Below are positions 9,032 to 16,608 of a stretch of DNA of 64,000 nucleotides, one piece after another (the stretch's first letter is position 1; every line of letters begins with the position of its first letter). This stretch comes from Sphingobacterium phlebotomi (GTDB lineage: Bacteria; Bacteroidota; Bacteroidia; Sphingobacteriales; Sphingobacteriaceae). Where the stretch lies: assembly GCF_008180195.1 (NCBI RefSeq), contig NZ_VTAV01000003.1, positions 124,001 to 188,000 on the forward strand, in the 5' to 3' direction. The notes beneath the pieces were generated by a model. The model did no database searches and was not told where the DNA came from. It saw nothing but the letters and a program-made list of their open reading frames with translations. The translations under genes and the position numbers were made by a program.

Positions 9032-9325
9032 TTAATAAATAGGAACAATTTTCGGGGTATTCGCCGGTAAAGAATTCTCTAATGGCGTAACTGCATGTTG
9101 CGGATTGCTATGCGCATATAAGCCAGGCTGTATTGCTCCTTGTGGCATAGAAGCCGCTCTCATTCTGCGCTTCTGGATCCGTGTGTACACTAAAGTACCG
9201 ATTGTAAATAATGCCGTTGCGAGCAGGAGAATTTTAAATATCGCCCCTATCACGATGGTAACTAATCCAGCTACTGCCGTTATGACGAGTAATCTGGGGA
9301 GCAAAAATTGAAATTTATTTTTCAT
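9032..9325 (-). CDS. small two-helix membrane protein in the sigma-Hsp20 operon, unknown function
   Basis: The product has 97 residues. Two adjacent hydrophobic segments (residues about 9-28 and 29-47) are followed by a basic stretch (TRIQKRRMRA) and a Pro/Asn-rich tail, so the C-terminus probably lies in the cytoplasm by the positive-inside rule. No family is recognised. It stands 18 bp before the Hsp20 gene and about 100 bp after the neighbouring small membrane gene, and shares the operon headed by the ECF sigma factor. This setting suggests a role in envelope stress sensing or regulation, which is inference only. Confidence 0.65.
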   Translation of the reverse strand: MKNKFQFLLPRLLVITAVAGLVTIVIGAIFKILLLATALFTIGTLVYTRIQKRRMRAASMPQGAIQPGLYAHSNPQHAVTPLENSLPANTPKIVPIY

Positions 9326-9429
9326 GTTTTTTAAATTATTTATTTAGTAAAGGCCTTTGTCGTAGTAGACGTACAATAGGAAGCTTTTACTTTAAACTTT
9401 TTGAAATTTTTTCCAATTTTTTTCCAAGC

Positions 9430-9765
9430 CTAAAATTTACAATGTGAATCAAAGCGTCGCTTCCACTCCTCACGCAATCGCTGACGGTCTTCTTCCGAAA
9501 TGTCTTCCCTATTCATATTGCGATTTTTAAATCTCCTTCTGAAACCACCCGGCCTGCCGAATCCCCGTCCAAATAATAATTTAGATAATAGGAATAACCC
9601 AAGGGCTTGCCAGTAACTAATCGCTTTAAACCCAAAGATTTCAGGGACTAAAGTATTCCATAAAAATTGGAGCAGGGCAATTACCAGGAAGAAGAAGACT
9701 ACGATGGCGAGTCCTATAAAAATCTTTTTACCCTTTCTTTTACTATTCATAAATCTTTTCATCAC
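9430..9765 (-). CDS. small membrane protein next to an ECF sigma factor, possible regulator
   Basis: The product has 111 residues (110 if the second Met is used). A basic N-terminus (KRFMNSKRKGKK) precedes a strong membrane helix (about 15-38), a second weaker hydrophobic stretch (about 48-65), and a highly basic tail with a Gly/Arg-rich part and EDRQRLREEWKRRF. The gene starts 9 bp after the stop of the ECF sigma factor. Many one- or two-helix proteins in this position act as anti-sigma factors or stress sensors. No zinc-binding HxxxCxxC motif is seen, so a ZAS-type anti-sigma factor is unlikely. Confidence 0.65.
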   Translation of the reverse strand: MMKRFMNSKRKGKKIFIGLAIVVFFFLVIALLQFLWNTLVPEIFGFKAISYWQALGLFLLSKLLFGRGFGRPGGFRRRFKNRNMNREDISEEDRQRLREEWKRRFDSHCKF

Positions 9766-9774
9766 TGTTTAATT

Positions 9775-10350
9775 TTAAGCATTTAACTCCTCATACAACC
9801 CTCTCAAGCGAAGACGCAAATGTTTAACAGCATAGCTTTTTCGACTGATAATGGTTTTAAGGTTCTCATTTTCTTGATTTGCAATCTCTTGGAGGGTCAT
9901 ATCCTCGATTTCATTCATTACAAAAACTTTCTTTTGCTTCTCCGGCAACTCTTCCAGGGCTTTCATCAACTCATCCCAAAAAATCTCTTTGAACATCTTG
10001 ATTTCCGGATTACTGGATTCATCAGCCATTAGGAGATGGGCAATGGGGAATGATTCATCATCTCCTTCATCAGTGAGTTCTTCTAATGATTCATTCTTCT
10101 TCTTTCGATATGAGTCTGTAATTTTATTTCTAGTTACCGAGTACAGCCACGCCCCAGCATTGCCCAGATCGTCTATATTGGTAACCCTAGAAAACTGATA
10201 CCAAACTTCTTGCAGAATGTCTTCAGCTTCAGCAGTACGCTTGACTCTCGCTTTCACGAAGCGCAGTAATTGGGCACTATAAGTCTTGACGGTTTCTGTA
10301 AAAGATTTTGTATCTCTTGCTGACATTATTTGTTGCTCTGCCCGGTCCAT
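9775..10350 (-). CDS. ECF RNA polymerase sigma factor heading the Hsp20 operon
   Basis: The protein has 191 residues. Region 2 is visible (SAQLLRFVKARVKRTAEAEDILQEVWYQF, residues about 25-53, and AWLYSVTRNKITDSYRKKK for 2.3/2.4). Region 4 follows (LEELPEKQKKVFVMNEIEDMTLQEIA, about 133-158, with a helix-turn-helix to the end). The linker is acidic and longer than usual. It directs RNA polymerase to a small regulon, which probably includes its own operon. It is followed by two small membrane proteins and Hsp20, with 9, 104 and 18 bp between genes. Two in-frame ATGs (residues 1 and 9) are possible starts. Confidence 0.88.
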   Translation of the reverse strand: MDRAEQQIMSARDTKSFTETVKTYSAQLLRFVKARVKRTAEAEDILQEVWYQFSRVTNIDDLGNAGAWLYSVTRNKITDSYRKKKNESLEELTDEGDDESFPIAHLLMADESSNPEIKMFKEIFWDELMKALEELPEKQKKVFVMNEIEDMTLQEIANQENENLKTIISRKSYAVKHLRLRLRGLYEELNA

Positions 10351-10538
10351 GTATACGTAGACGAATCCAAAAGCATTTTACTTTAAATAAGCTGCATATT
10401 ATTTAAATATATAAAATTTATGGTGGGCATTTCAAAAATTATTCCCATAACTATAACTTTCGGCATTTCTAAATAAGTTGTAGGTTTGATTATAATTCTA
10501 TACATTTTTTGCTAAAGTTAAACTTATAACTATAGAAA

Positions 10539-10644
10539 ATGGATCGCACACAAGCTGATGTTATTTCAAGGCCAATATATCGCAACCGTATTAAACCTTT
10601 TATCGGTAAAAACTTGATAAAGGTCATGACTGGGCAGGAAGTGA
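10539..10644 (+). pseudogene. N-terminal remnant of a DUF4143-type ATPase
   Basis: An ORF of 44 codons (ATG 10539, TAA 10671-10673) encodes RPIYRNRIKPFIGKNLIKVM followed by TGQ. This is the N-terminus of the same ATPase family as the intact convergent gene, whose start reads RPRYTSRILPFIDKPVIKVL then TGQ. The fragment stops just before the Walker A motif. Its last codons are only the antisense of the intact gene's end. It appears to be the stub of a second ATPase gene, deleted up to or replaced by the intact copy in opposite orientation. Confidence 0.7.
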
Positions 10645-11850
10645 CTAAAGCTCCGTCATTAAAAAATCGATAAGGTTTTTTTGTAATATCCCGCCGTGAT
10701 TGTTTCCTAGTATAGGATCGTTAAACGTAACGACATATTTTGGATAATTGTCGTCAATCTCTCTTAGATTTCCGAACTCACGTGCTATTGTATCTTCGTG
10801 CATAAGTGTTAAACAGGCCTGCACATAGACCTTTGCTCCATTTCGCTCGCCCATGAAATCAATCTCTCTGTTCCCTAATTTACCGATATATACCGTGAAA
10901 CCTTGGTGGATGAGATGCAGGTAGACCACGTTTTCCAATAGTTTATGCAGGTCTGCTCGTTGGTTGAAGCCAATGACGGCGTTCCGTAAGCCTATATCCT
11001 CAAAATAATATTTTTCGCCTATCTCAAATATTTTTAAACCTCCTATTTCTGACCGCAATACTTTATGAACAAAAAAAGCATTTGCTAGTGCTTTGAGATA
11101 ATTGATGGTCAATTGGGGCGAGATATCTACACGCTGTGATTTCAGATATTTACTGATGTTGCTGGCTGAGAAGAGCGCTCCAATATTGTTCGATAGGTAC
11201 GATACTAAATTTTCCAAGAAGGAAACGTTGCGTATATTTTCTCGCGCAATAACGTCTTTCAGTAGAATGGTTGAATATACATTCCGCAAATATTCAAAAG
11301 GTATGTCTTCTTGTAAACCTATGTTTGCCAAAAATGGCATACCTCCATATTTCAGATATTTCACCAAGCTTTCTATTGAGTTTTCAAGTGAATGAAACAG
11401 TAAAAATTCTTGATAGTTTAAACTGTGGATATGGAAGGCGACATACCGCCCTGATAGATGTGTCGCTAATTCTCCAGATAGCATATTGGCATTACTGCCT
11501 GTGCAGTATATATCACAAGTTCCTTTTGCAAGTAAACTGCGTAGCGTGCGTTCAAATGAAGTAACTTCCTGTACTTCGTCAATAAAAAAGTAATTCGGTT
11601 TATCATCAATCCACTTGTCTTCCAGGTACTTGTTTAGTTCGATGTTGCTTTTGATGTGGGCGAAGTCCTCCATCTCCATATTAATATAGACGATATTGGC
11701 TTCTTGATCCGTTTCCCGGATATGGTTCATCAGTTGCATCATAACATAGCTTTTTCCAACCCGCCGCTGTCCGGTTAATACTTTTATTACCGGTTTATCG
11801 ATAAACGGTAGGATACGACTAGTATAGCGGGGACGATCTATTAGTTTCAT
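10645..11850 (-). CDS. AAA (AAA_14) ATPase with DUF4143 C-terminal domain
   Basis: The protein has 401 residues. Walker A is GQRRVGKSY (residues about 28-36), Walker B is YFFIDEVQEV (about 87-96), and a sensor-like TGSNANML follows (about 117-124). The C-terminal half carries the DUF4143 region ending in GNREIDFMGERNGAKVYVQACL, a restriction-endonuclease-like pattern (D...V). This broad family is common in Bacteroidota; its cellular role is not settled, and mobile or defence-related functions have been discussed. The promoter region consists of three 20-bp repeats with 40-bp spacing, the nearest one covering the start codon. Fragments of the same family occur at 10539 and 22160, and a second, diverged member at 44338. 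Confidence 0.85.
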   Translation of the reverse strand: MKLIDRPRYTSRILPFIDKPVIKVLTGQRRVGKSYVMMQLMNHIRETDQEANIVYINMEMEDFAHIKSNIELNKYLEDKWIDDKPNYFFIDEVQEVTSFERTLRSLLAKGTCDIYCTGSNANMLSGELATHLSGRYVAFHIHSLNYQEFLLFHSLENSIESLVKYLKYGGMPFLANIGLQEDIPFEYLRNVYSTILLKDVIARENIRNVSFLENLVSYLSNNIGALFSASNISKYLKSQRVDISPQLTINYLKALANAFFVHKVLRSEIGGLKIFEIGEKYYFEDIGLRNAVIGFNQRADLHKLLENVVYLHLIHQGFTVYIGKLGNREIDFMGERNGAKVYVQACLTLMHEDTIAREFGNLREIDDNYPKYVVTFNDPILGNNHGGILQKNLIDFLMTEL

Positions 11851-11940
11851 GTATATCGTATATTTATAGCAAAAATAACAAAAGTTTCATGTATATCGTA
11901 AATATGTTTTGTTTTTTAACAAAGTTTCATGTATACCGTA
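11843..11940 (-). repeat. three 20-bp direct repeats at 40-bp intervals over the ATPase promoter and start codon
   Basis: Read on the minus strand, TACGATATACATGAAACTTT stands at 11900-11881, with one change (TACGGTATACATGAAACTTT) at 11940-11921. An 18-bp version ending in AACT stands at 11860-11843. Unit starts are exactly 40 bp apart. In the last unit the internal ATG is the start codon of the ATPase. Each unit has the short palindrome GTATAC or GATATAC. The exact spacing and the overlap with the start codon suggest operators for autoregulation. Confidence 0.8.
11870..11877 (-). promoter_or_regulatory. candidate -7 box (TATTTTTG) of the ATPase gene
   Basis: On the minus strand TATTTTTG fits TAnnTTTG and lies 20 bp before the ATG, between the first two repeat units. 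The second repeat unit would occupy the -15 to -35 region. The second ATPase of the window (44338) has the identical box at nearly the same distance. Confidence 0.5.
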
Positions 11941-12235
11941 ATAGTAATAGTCTTCTTCGGCAACCTGTGTTAGCCAGAAACCGACATCGGTAATGTGCGA
12001 AATCTGACATTTCGGCTGTGAGACAATTTTATTGTCTATAAGTGTTAAAATTGGTGAAAAAGATTACTCTCTGGAAATCTTGATGAGCAAATATGGACTA
12101 ATTGAAGAACTCCCGTCAAGCATATATAGCAAAGGGAACTTCGGTTCTATTTTTTTGGAAAAAATATTTGTTAGTTGTAAATAGCAACAATATTTTTAAA
12201 ATAAATCCCATTTCTTTTGGCATAATAGAAAAGAC
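11941..12235. other. intergenic region without a recognisable gene
   Basis: This AT-rich stretch separates the ATPase promoter repeats from the HTH gene. A short plus-strand frame at about 12049-12183 lacks a convincing start and resembles nothing known to me. No terminator or tRNA was seen. It may be the degraded left flank of the transposase-like gene that follows. Confidence 0.4.
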
Positions 12236-12607
12236 GTGCAGATAGAGGCTGTGAAGGCTATTGTTTCGGGAGAATTGCTTCTGGAAGAAGCTATGAAAAA
12301 ATATGACGTAAAAGATAAACGGACTATTTTGAGCTGGATGAAAGCCCTTTCGCCCTTAATTGAGCATGATGCAGGATGCCGGGATACAATAAAAGAAGAA
12401 ATTGAACCCCCTCCCTATGTTCACGAATATGTCGTTAAAGAAAATCAACTATTAAAAAGGGTGATCGTTCTACAAGATCAATTGCGCGAGCTTGAAGAGA
12501 AAAATGCGCAGATTCAAGCGCATCGTAATCTCTTGATCGACAAAGTAACCCGATTGGAGCTCAAATTACAAACTCGAGAAAATAGGGAAGCAACGCCGGA
12601 TGTTTAG
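12236..12607 (+). CDS. HTH plus coiled-coil protein resembling a transposase OrfA-type subunit
   Basis: The product has 123 residues from a GTG start. Residues 1-37 (EAVKAIVSGELLLEEAMKKY, then KRTILSWMK) read as a helix-turn-helix of the IS3/IS66 OrfA type. Residues about 70-115 form a coiled coil with leucines at heptad positions (LLKRVIVLQDQLRELEEKNA). No downstream OrfB/DDE gene is present, so this is either an orphan subunit of a lost insertion sequence or a domesticated DNA-binding protein. The frame is open upstream to 12200 but without an ATG, so the N-terminus may be truncated. Confidence 0.55.
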   Translation: MQIEAVKAIVSGELLLEEAMKKYDVKDKRTILSWMKALSPLIEHDAGCRDTIKEEIEPPPYVHEYVVKENQLLKRVIVLQDQLRELEEKNAQIQAHRNLLIDKVTRLELKLQTRENREATPDV

Positions 12608-12667
12608 CTTGATCTATTTATTAAACTTCTTTAAAAGCATCCGTTGGTGAGCGGGCGAACTGGTGTA

Positions 12668-15139
12668 TTACGGGCTTGTAGGGCCAATCAAAGGATCGCT
12701 CTTACCTTGTTTGTCAACCTCAATGCGGCCTGCGAATTGCTCTGAGAACGCGGAAAAGTCTGCACAGCTAACTCGAAAATCATACCAGTAATCTTGTTGG
12801 GCGATATCAAAATAAAGGGTAATAGTTTCCTTTGCGTCCAACTTTTGCATTCTAATACCCTGTCCGTAACTGAGGTCTTCGAAAGAAAGGTGTAAAGTCG
12901 TATTATCTTGATTTTTACAGTAAAAAAACAGCCGCCCGGTAAAGGATGTTTTCGACTTGTTTGTCTCATACCCACATTGTATTTGAAGTCTCGGATTATT
13001 CGTATCCCCCTGGAAAGCGCGATAAAAGCCATTGGGGCCATGTACACGTAAATCATATTTTCCTGCGTCGAAAGCGTTAATCGGCCAGCTATCCGTCAGG
13101 TGGTCGCCGGCAGTTACGGCGTAATTGCGCGAAGTTCCTGCTTCGCAGAGATAGGGAGTTCCATGGTAAACAATAAATGGCGCACCGGCAGCGTGTGTAG
13201 TAAAGACGTTGTTGGCAGCCTCGAAGCGAATCTGGTAGCTTCCTTCCTGCCATTTGCCATCCACATAGAGCTCGTAGGGAATACGACAGGATGCGCGTTG
13301 GCCAGGCTCTTGTTTTGGGAAGTAGGGCGAATTGGTCGGGTGGGTAGCGATCATGCCGATATCTTTCGCCGTCAAGGCTTTGTAACCAGCTGGCAAATCC
13401 TTAAATTTCGCTTCATGGATTTTTTGGATGAATGCGCGTTGTTCCAACACGACAGGTTTTTCTATAGGCTCACCACGGTAAGGTCGAAAGGCAGAGGTTA
13501 GGTCGCCACAGACTGCCCGGCGCCAAGCACTTACATTGGTTTCCCGAAGCTCTTTTTTAACTTTATGCTGCACGAATTTTTCCAGAAATTGTAAGCTGGA
13601 CGTATGATCGAATACTTGGGAATTGACCCAGCCTCCTCGAGACCATGGTGATGCGATGATCAGCGGTACGCGATAGCCTAGACCGATCGGCCCTTCGCGA
13701 CCGCTCTCAGGATGGTATTGCTGGTCTCGATCAACGAACTCCTCTTTGGGGTCTATGGCAGGCGATACGCGGCCATTATCAAGCTTATGCGGATTGGGCA
13801 CGGTAAAAGGGGGGATATGATCGAAATAACCGTCGTTTTCGTCGTAGGTTAGGATAAAGATGGTTTTCTTCCAGACCTCCGGATTTTGCGTCAAAATATC
13901 CATAATCTCGCTGACGTACCAGGCCCCAAACCAAGGGGAATCCGGATGGTCGGAAAACAGCTGCGGTGGAACAACCCAAGAAACGAGAGGTAACGTGCCG
14001 GATTCGACATCTTTGCGGAACTGATACAGGACATCGCCCTTGGGTACCTGTAGCATCCTCGATGCGGAACCCGATTGATACGCCATGGTTTCCAGCGCCA
14101 TGTAGTCTCCCTGACCACTGTTGGTCACGAAGGCACGGCGATGTAGTTCTTTGGTTTTTTCGTCGAGTTTATCGAAGTTTTCAGGCGAATATTGTTGCAA
14201 TTCCTCTAGGGTATGTTGTAATTGTTGCTGGAGTTGGGTCTGTTCTTCCGGATTCGTCATCTGCGCTATTTTCTGTTCCAGCAGGCTTTTTTTTTCGTTT
14301 AGGAGATGCCGGTACCGGGGGCTGTATTTCACTTCGTATTGCGGGAAGTATTCCATCGGGTTGCAACCGAAATTGGTCAGCCAACTGTTCGCTTCGCCGC
14401 TGTATCCCGCACTGCTGGAGGAAATTTCGTTCTGGTAAATCTTCCAGTCAACACCGAGCTCCGTCAATCGCTCAGGAAAAGTCTTCCAATTGGCTTTGCC
14501 GCTGAACTCGGAATCTCCATTCCATACCAAGGCTTTACCAGTTTTGTTTTCCCGGATATTGCCGGTCCAAAAATAGAGACGGTTCGGATTAGTGCCAGTA
14601 ATACTCGAGCAGAAATGCTGATCGCAGATCGTAAAGGAGTCTGCCAAGGAATAATAGAAAGGGATGTCTTCGCGGGTATAATAACCCATGGTTAAGGGAA
14701 GCTCGGCGAATTCCTTAAAGCCAGACTTTTTAACGTCGAGCCAACGGTTCATTTTGCCTTCGTTGCGGGCATCTGTTTGATCCGTCCAGTTATGGGGCAG
14801 ACACCCCATCCAGGTGATTTTGGAGTCATTGATGTCCAAGCGGAAGGGTGCATAGGTTTCGCCAGATTGCTTTGTTTGAAACCAAACCGGTTGTCCGTTG
14901 GGTTGTAATATGGCTCTGGGGTCGCTGAATCCGCGGACGCCGCGCAAGGTGCCAAAAGCATGGTCAAATGATCGGTTCTCCTGCATCAACAAAACAACAT
15001 GCTCGGCATCGTAAAAGGTACTGCCCAGTTTCGGGTTTATAGCTAGAGCCCTTGCGATAGGGGTTGGTAAGACGTGCGAGAGGGATGCGCCTCCGGCAAG
15101 CATTGCCGCTTTTTTTAGGAAATCTCTTCGTGTATCCAT
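12668..15139 (-). CDS. phosphocholine-type phospholipase C, Tat-exported
   Basis: The protein has 823 residues. The twin-arginine signal (RRDFLKKAAMLAGGA) at residues 4-18 indicates folded export. The phosphoesterase domain follows with HVVLLMQENRSFDHAFGTLRG (about 47-67), ITGTNPNRLYFWTGNI, TYDENDGYFDHIPPF and SPWSRGGWVNS, all typical of bacterial non-haemolytic, phosphocholine-preferring phospholipases C. Two C-terminal DUF756-type beta domains end the protein, from about residue 590. Such enzymes split phosphatidylcholine or sphingomyelin outside the cytoplasm and release phosphocholine and diacylglycerol. The gene follows SusD by 15 bp and closes the sigma-FecR-SusC-SusD unit, so the uptake pair may import the reaction product or another phosphorus source. 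Confidence 0.92.
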   Translation of the reverse strand: MDTRRDFLKKAAMLAGGASLSHVLPTPIARALAINPKLGSTFYDAEHVVLLMQENRSFDHAFGTLRGVRGFSDPRAILQPNGQPVWFQTKQSGETYAPFRLDINDSKITWMGCLPHNWTDQTDARNEGKMNRWLDVKKSGFKEFAELPLTMGYYTREDIPFYYSLADSFTICDQHFCSSITGTNPNRLYFWTGNIRENKTGKALVWNGDSEFSGKANWKTFPERLTELGVDWKIYQNEISSSSAGYSGEANSWLTNFGCNPMEYFPQYEVKYSPRYRHLLNEKKSLLEQKIAQMTNPEEQTQLQQQLQHTLEELQQYSPENFDKLDEKTKELHRRAFVTNSGQGDYMALETMAYQSGSASRMLQVPKGDVLYQFRKDVESGTLPLVSWVVPPQLFSDHPDSPWFGAWYVSEIMDILTQNPEVWKKTIFILTYDENDGYFDHIPPFTVPNPHKLDNGRVSPAIDPKEEFVDRDQQYHPESGREGPIGLGYRVPLIIASPWSRGGWVNSQVFDHTSSLQFLEKFVQHKVKKELRETNVSAWRRAVCGDLTSAFRPYRGEPIEKPVVLEQRAFIQKIHEAKFKDLPAGYKALTAKDIGMIATHPTNSPYFPKQEPGQRASCRIPYELYVDGKWQEGSYQIRFEAANNVFTTHAAGAPFIVYHGTPYLCEAGTSRNYAVTAGDHLTDSWPINAFDAGKYDLRVHGPNGFYRAFQGDTNNPRLQIQCGYETNKSKTSFTGRLFFYCKNQDNTTLHLSFEDLSYGQGIRMQKLDAKETITLYFDIAQQDYWYDFRVSCADFSAFSEQFAGRIEVDKQGKSDPLIGPTSP

Positions 15140-15154
15140 CGTTCTTCGTTTTTA

Positions 15155-16594
15155 TTATTTGATCAACCACATGGTGGCATTTACATTGTCACCTTCGGGA
15201 TACTGGCGTTTAATAGCGGCGTCCAGATTATCTTCATTGTATTGCGATTCGGCAAGAGGGTATTGCCAGCGTTTAGGAACTTGTCCCCCGTTCAGTGTTC
15301 CAGGCCCCACACGCAAGGATGGAACGCCCGTACGTCGTTGCTCTAAAAATGGCTCCCATCCCGAATTCATGTAAAACGCGATATATTTTTGCGTTAATAT
15401 TTTCGTTAAGGCATCACCGCCGGATAGATCGACTTCGTCTCCTTGAAGATAGCTGTCCACAGCTTCGTCATTAATTTGGTAAAAGGCCATAGATGCGCGT
15501 ACGCCGTTTTGGTAATGCGTATTCCTGTCGCCTGTGATCCACCCCCGCTGTATTGCCTCAGCAATAAGAAATTCCTGTTCGGCATAGCTCAAGAATATCA
15601 TAGGTTCATTGACCGGGTTGAGCAGGTCTACGTATCGTCTGGCAATCAGCGAGGATTGTGCCGCGGTCGCTTGCTGGTCTGCCGGTGAGAGTCCCGCATC
15701 AACACCTTTGTAGTTGGAAAATACCCCGGCTGTCATGCCGGCAATAGGATCTGCGAAAGCAAATAAACGGGGATCTTTGCGCAGCTGCAACATTTCTACA
15801 AACGACTTTTCGAGCGATACCAGTGTCGATACACTGAGGTGTCCTGCGGTAGGATAGTAATTTGAAGGATCCGAATTATTAAATTCTAGTTGCGCATTAT
15901 CATCGATTCCAGACATCAAGGGATATTTAGTCGGATCTTGGATAATTCGCTGAAATTGTTCTTGTACATCAATTGCGGAGTCTCCTGCTCTTCTGGAAAG
16001 ATGGATCAAGAGACGTAGGCGAAACGCATTGATGAATTTCTTCCATTTGCTTACATTGCCTCCGAATACAATATCGCCATCCACTGGGCCATTCGCTTCA
16101 TCCAACAGGTTGTTCGCGTCCTCCAATTCCTGTAGCAAGCCGATGTAGATATCTTCTTGTTTGTCGTATAAGGGGGTGCGTCCGTCATCTTCTGCCTGCA
16201 GGGCGCCCGCGTAGGGTATATCGCCAAAGGTTTCCGTCATCTGACTAAAATAGATGGCTCGGAACAGATGGGCAATCCCTTGGAGATTTTGGTTGTCCAC
16301 ACTAAGCTCTTGTAGTTGTTGGACTTGTCTCAGACCATCATAACCAGCATAGGAGCCTCTGTTCCAGTTGTAGTTTACCGATTCGCTAGGGCGTTCGTAG
16401 TAGGTCAGGTGCCTTGAAGCATAGGCCGCATTGATGGGGTTGTTGTTAAAGATATTTTGACAAATATACGTCATTAACAAGGCTGGAGTAGCTTTGGTAG
16501 GCTTGTTGGGGTTGTCTTGGTAGTAATCAAATTTTTTGCAGCCACTAATAAGTGCGGTCAAGCTAATGGTCAATATAATAACTATTTTTTTCAT
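15155..16594 (-). CDS. SusD/RagB-like surface lipoprotein
   Basis: The protein has 479 residues. The lipoprotein signal has its Cys at residue 19 (LTALISGCKKF). The sequence follows the shorter SusD-like branch: TYICQNIFNNNPINAAYASRH, HLFRAIYFSQMTETFGDIPY (TPR-type helices, about 107-126), and a C-terminal part with QKYIAFYMNSGWEPFLEQRR. It would sit on the outer surface as the lid of the SusC channel encoded 14 bp upstream and bind the nutrient. Because a phospholipase C gene follows by 15 bp, the ligand may be a phospholipid-derived or organophosphate compound; this is inference. Confidence 0.9.
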   Translation of the reverse strand: MKKIVIILTISLTALISGCKKFDYYQDNPNKPTKATPALLMTYICQNIFNNNPINAAYASRHLTYYERPSESVNYNWNRGSYAGYDGLRQVQQLQELSVDNQNLQGIAHLFRAIYFSQMTETFGDIPYAGALQAEDDGRTPLYDKQEDIYIGLLQELEDANNLLDEANGPVDGDIVFGGNVSKWKKFINAFRLRLLIHLSRRAGDSAIDVQEQFQRIIQDPTKYPLMSGIDDNAQLEFNNSDPSNYYPTAGHLSVSTLVSLEKSFVEMLQLRKDPRLFAFADPIAGMTAGVFSNYKGVDAGLSPADQQATAAQSSLIARRYVDLLNPVNEPMIFLSYAEQEFLIAEAIQRGWITGDRNTHYQNGVRASMAFYQINDEAVDSYLQGDEVDLSGGDALTKILTQKYIAFYMNSGWEPFLEQRRTGVPSLRVGPGTLNGGQVPKRWQYPLAESQYNEDNLDAAIKRQYPEGDNVNATMWLIK

Positions 16595-16608
16595 GGTATG
16601 TTCTCGAT

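Noticed and set aside
13966..14505. Plus-strand ORF of 179 codons within the phospholipase gene
   Set aside because: It is rich in Arg, Ser and Cys in the way of a shadow frame, and the phospholipase motifs on the opposite strand cover it.
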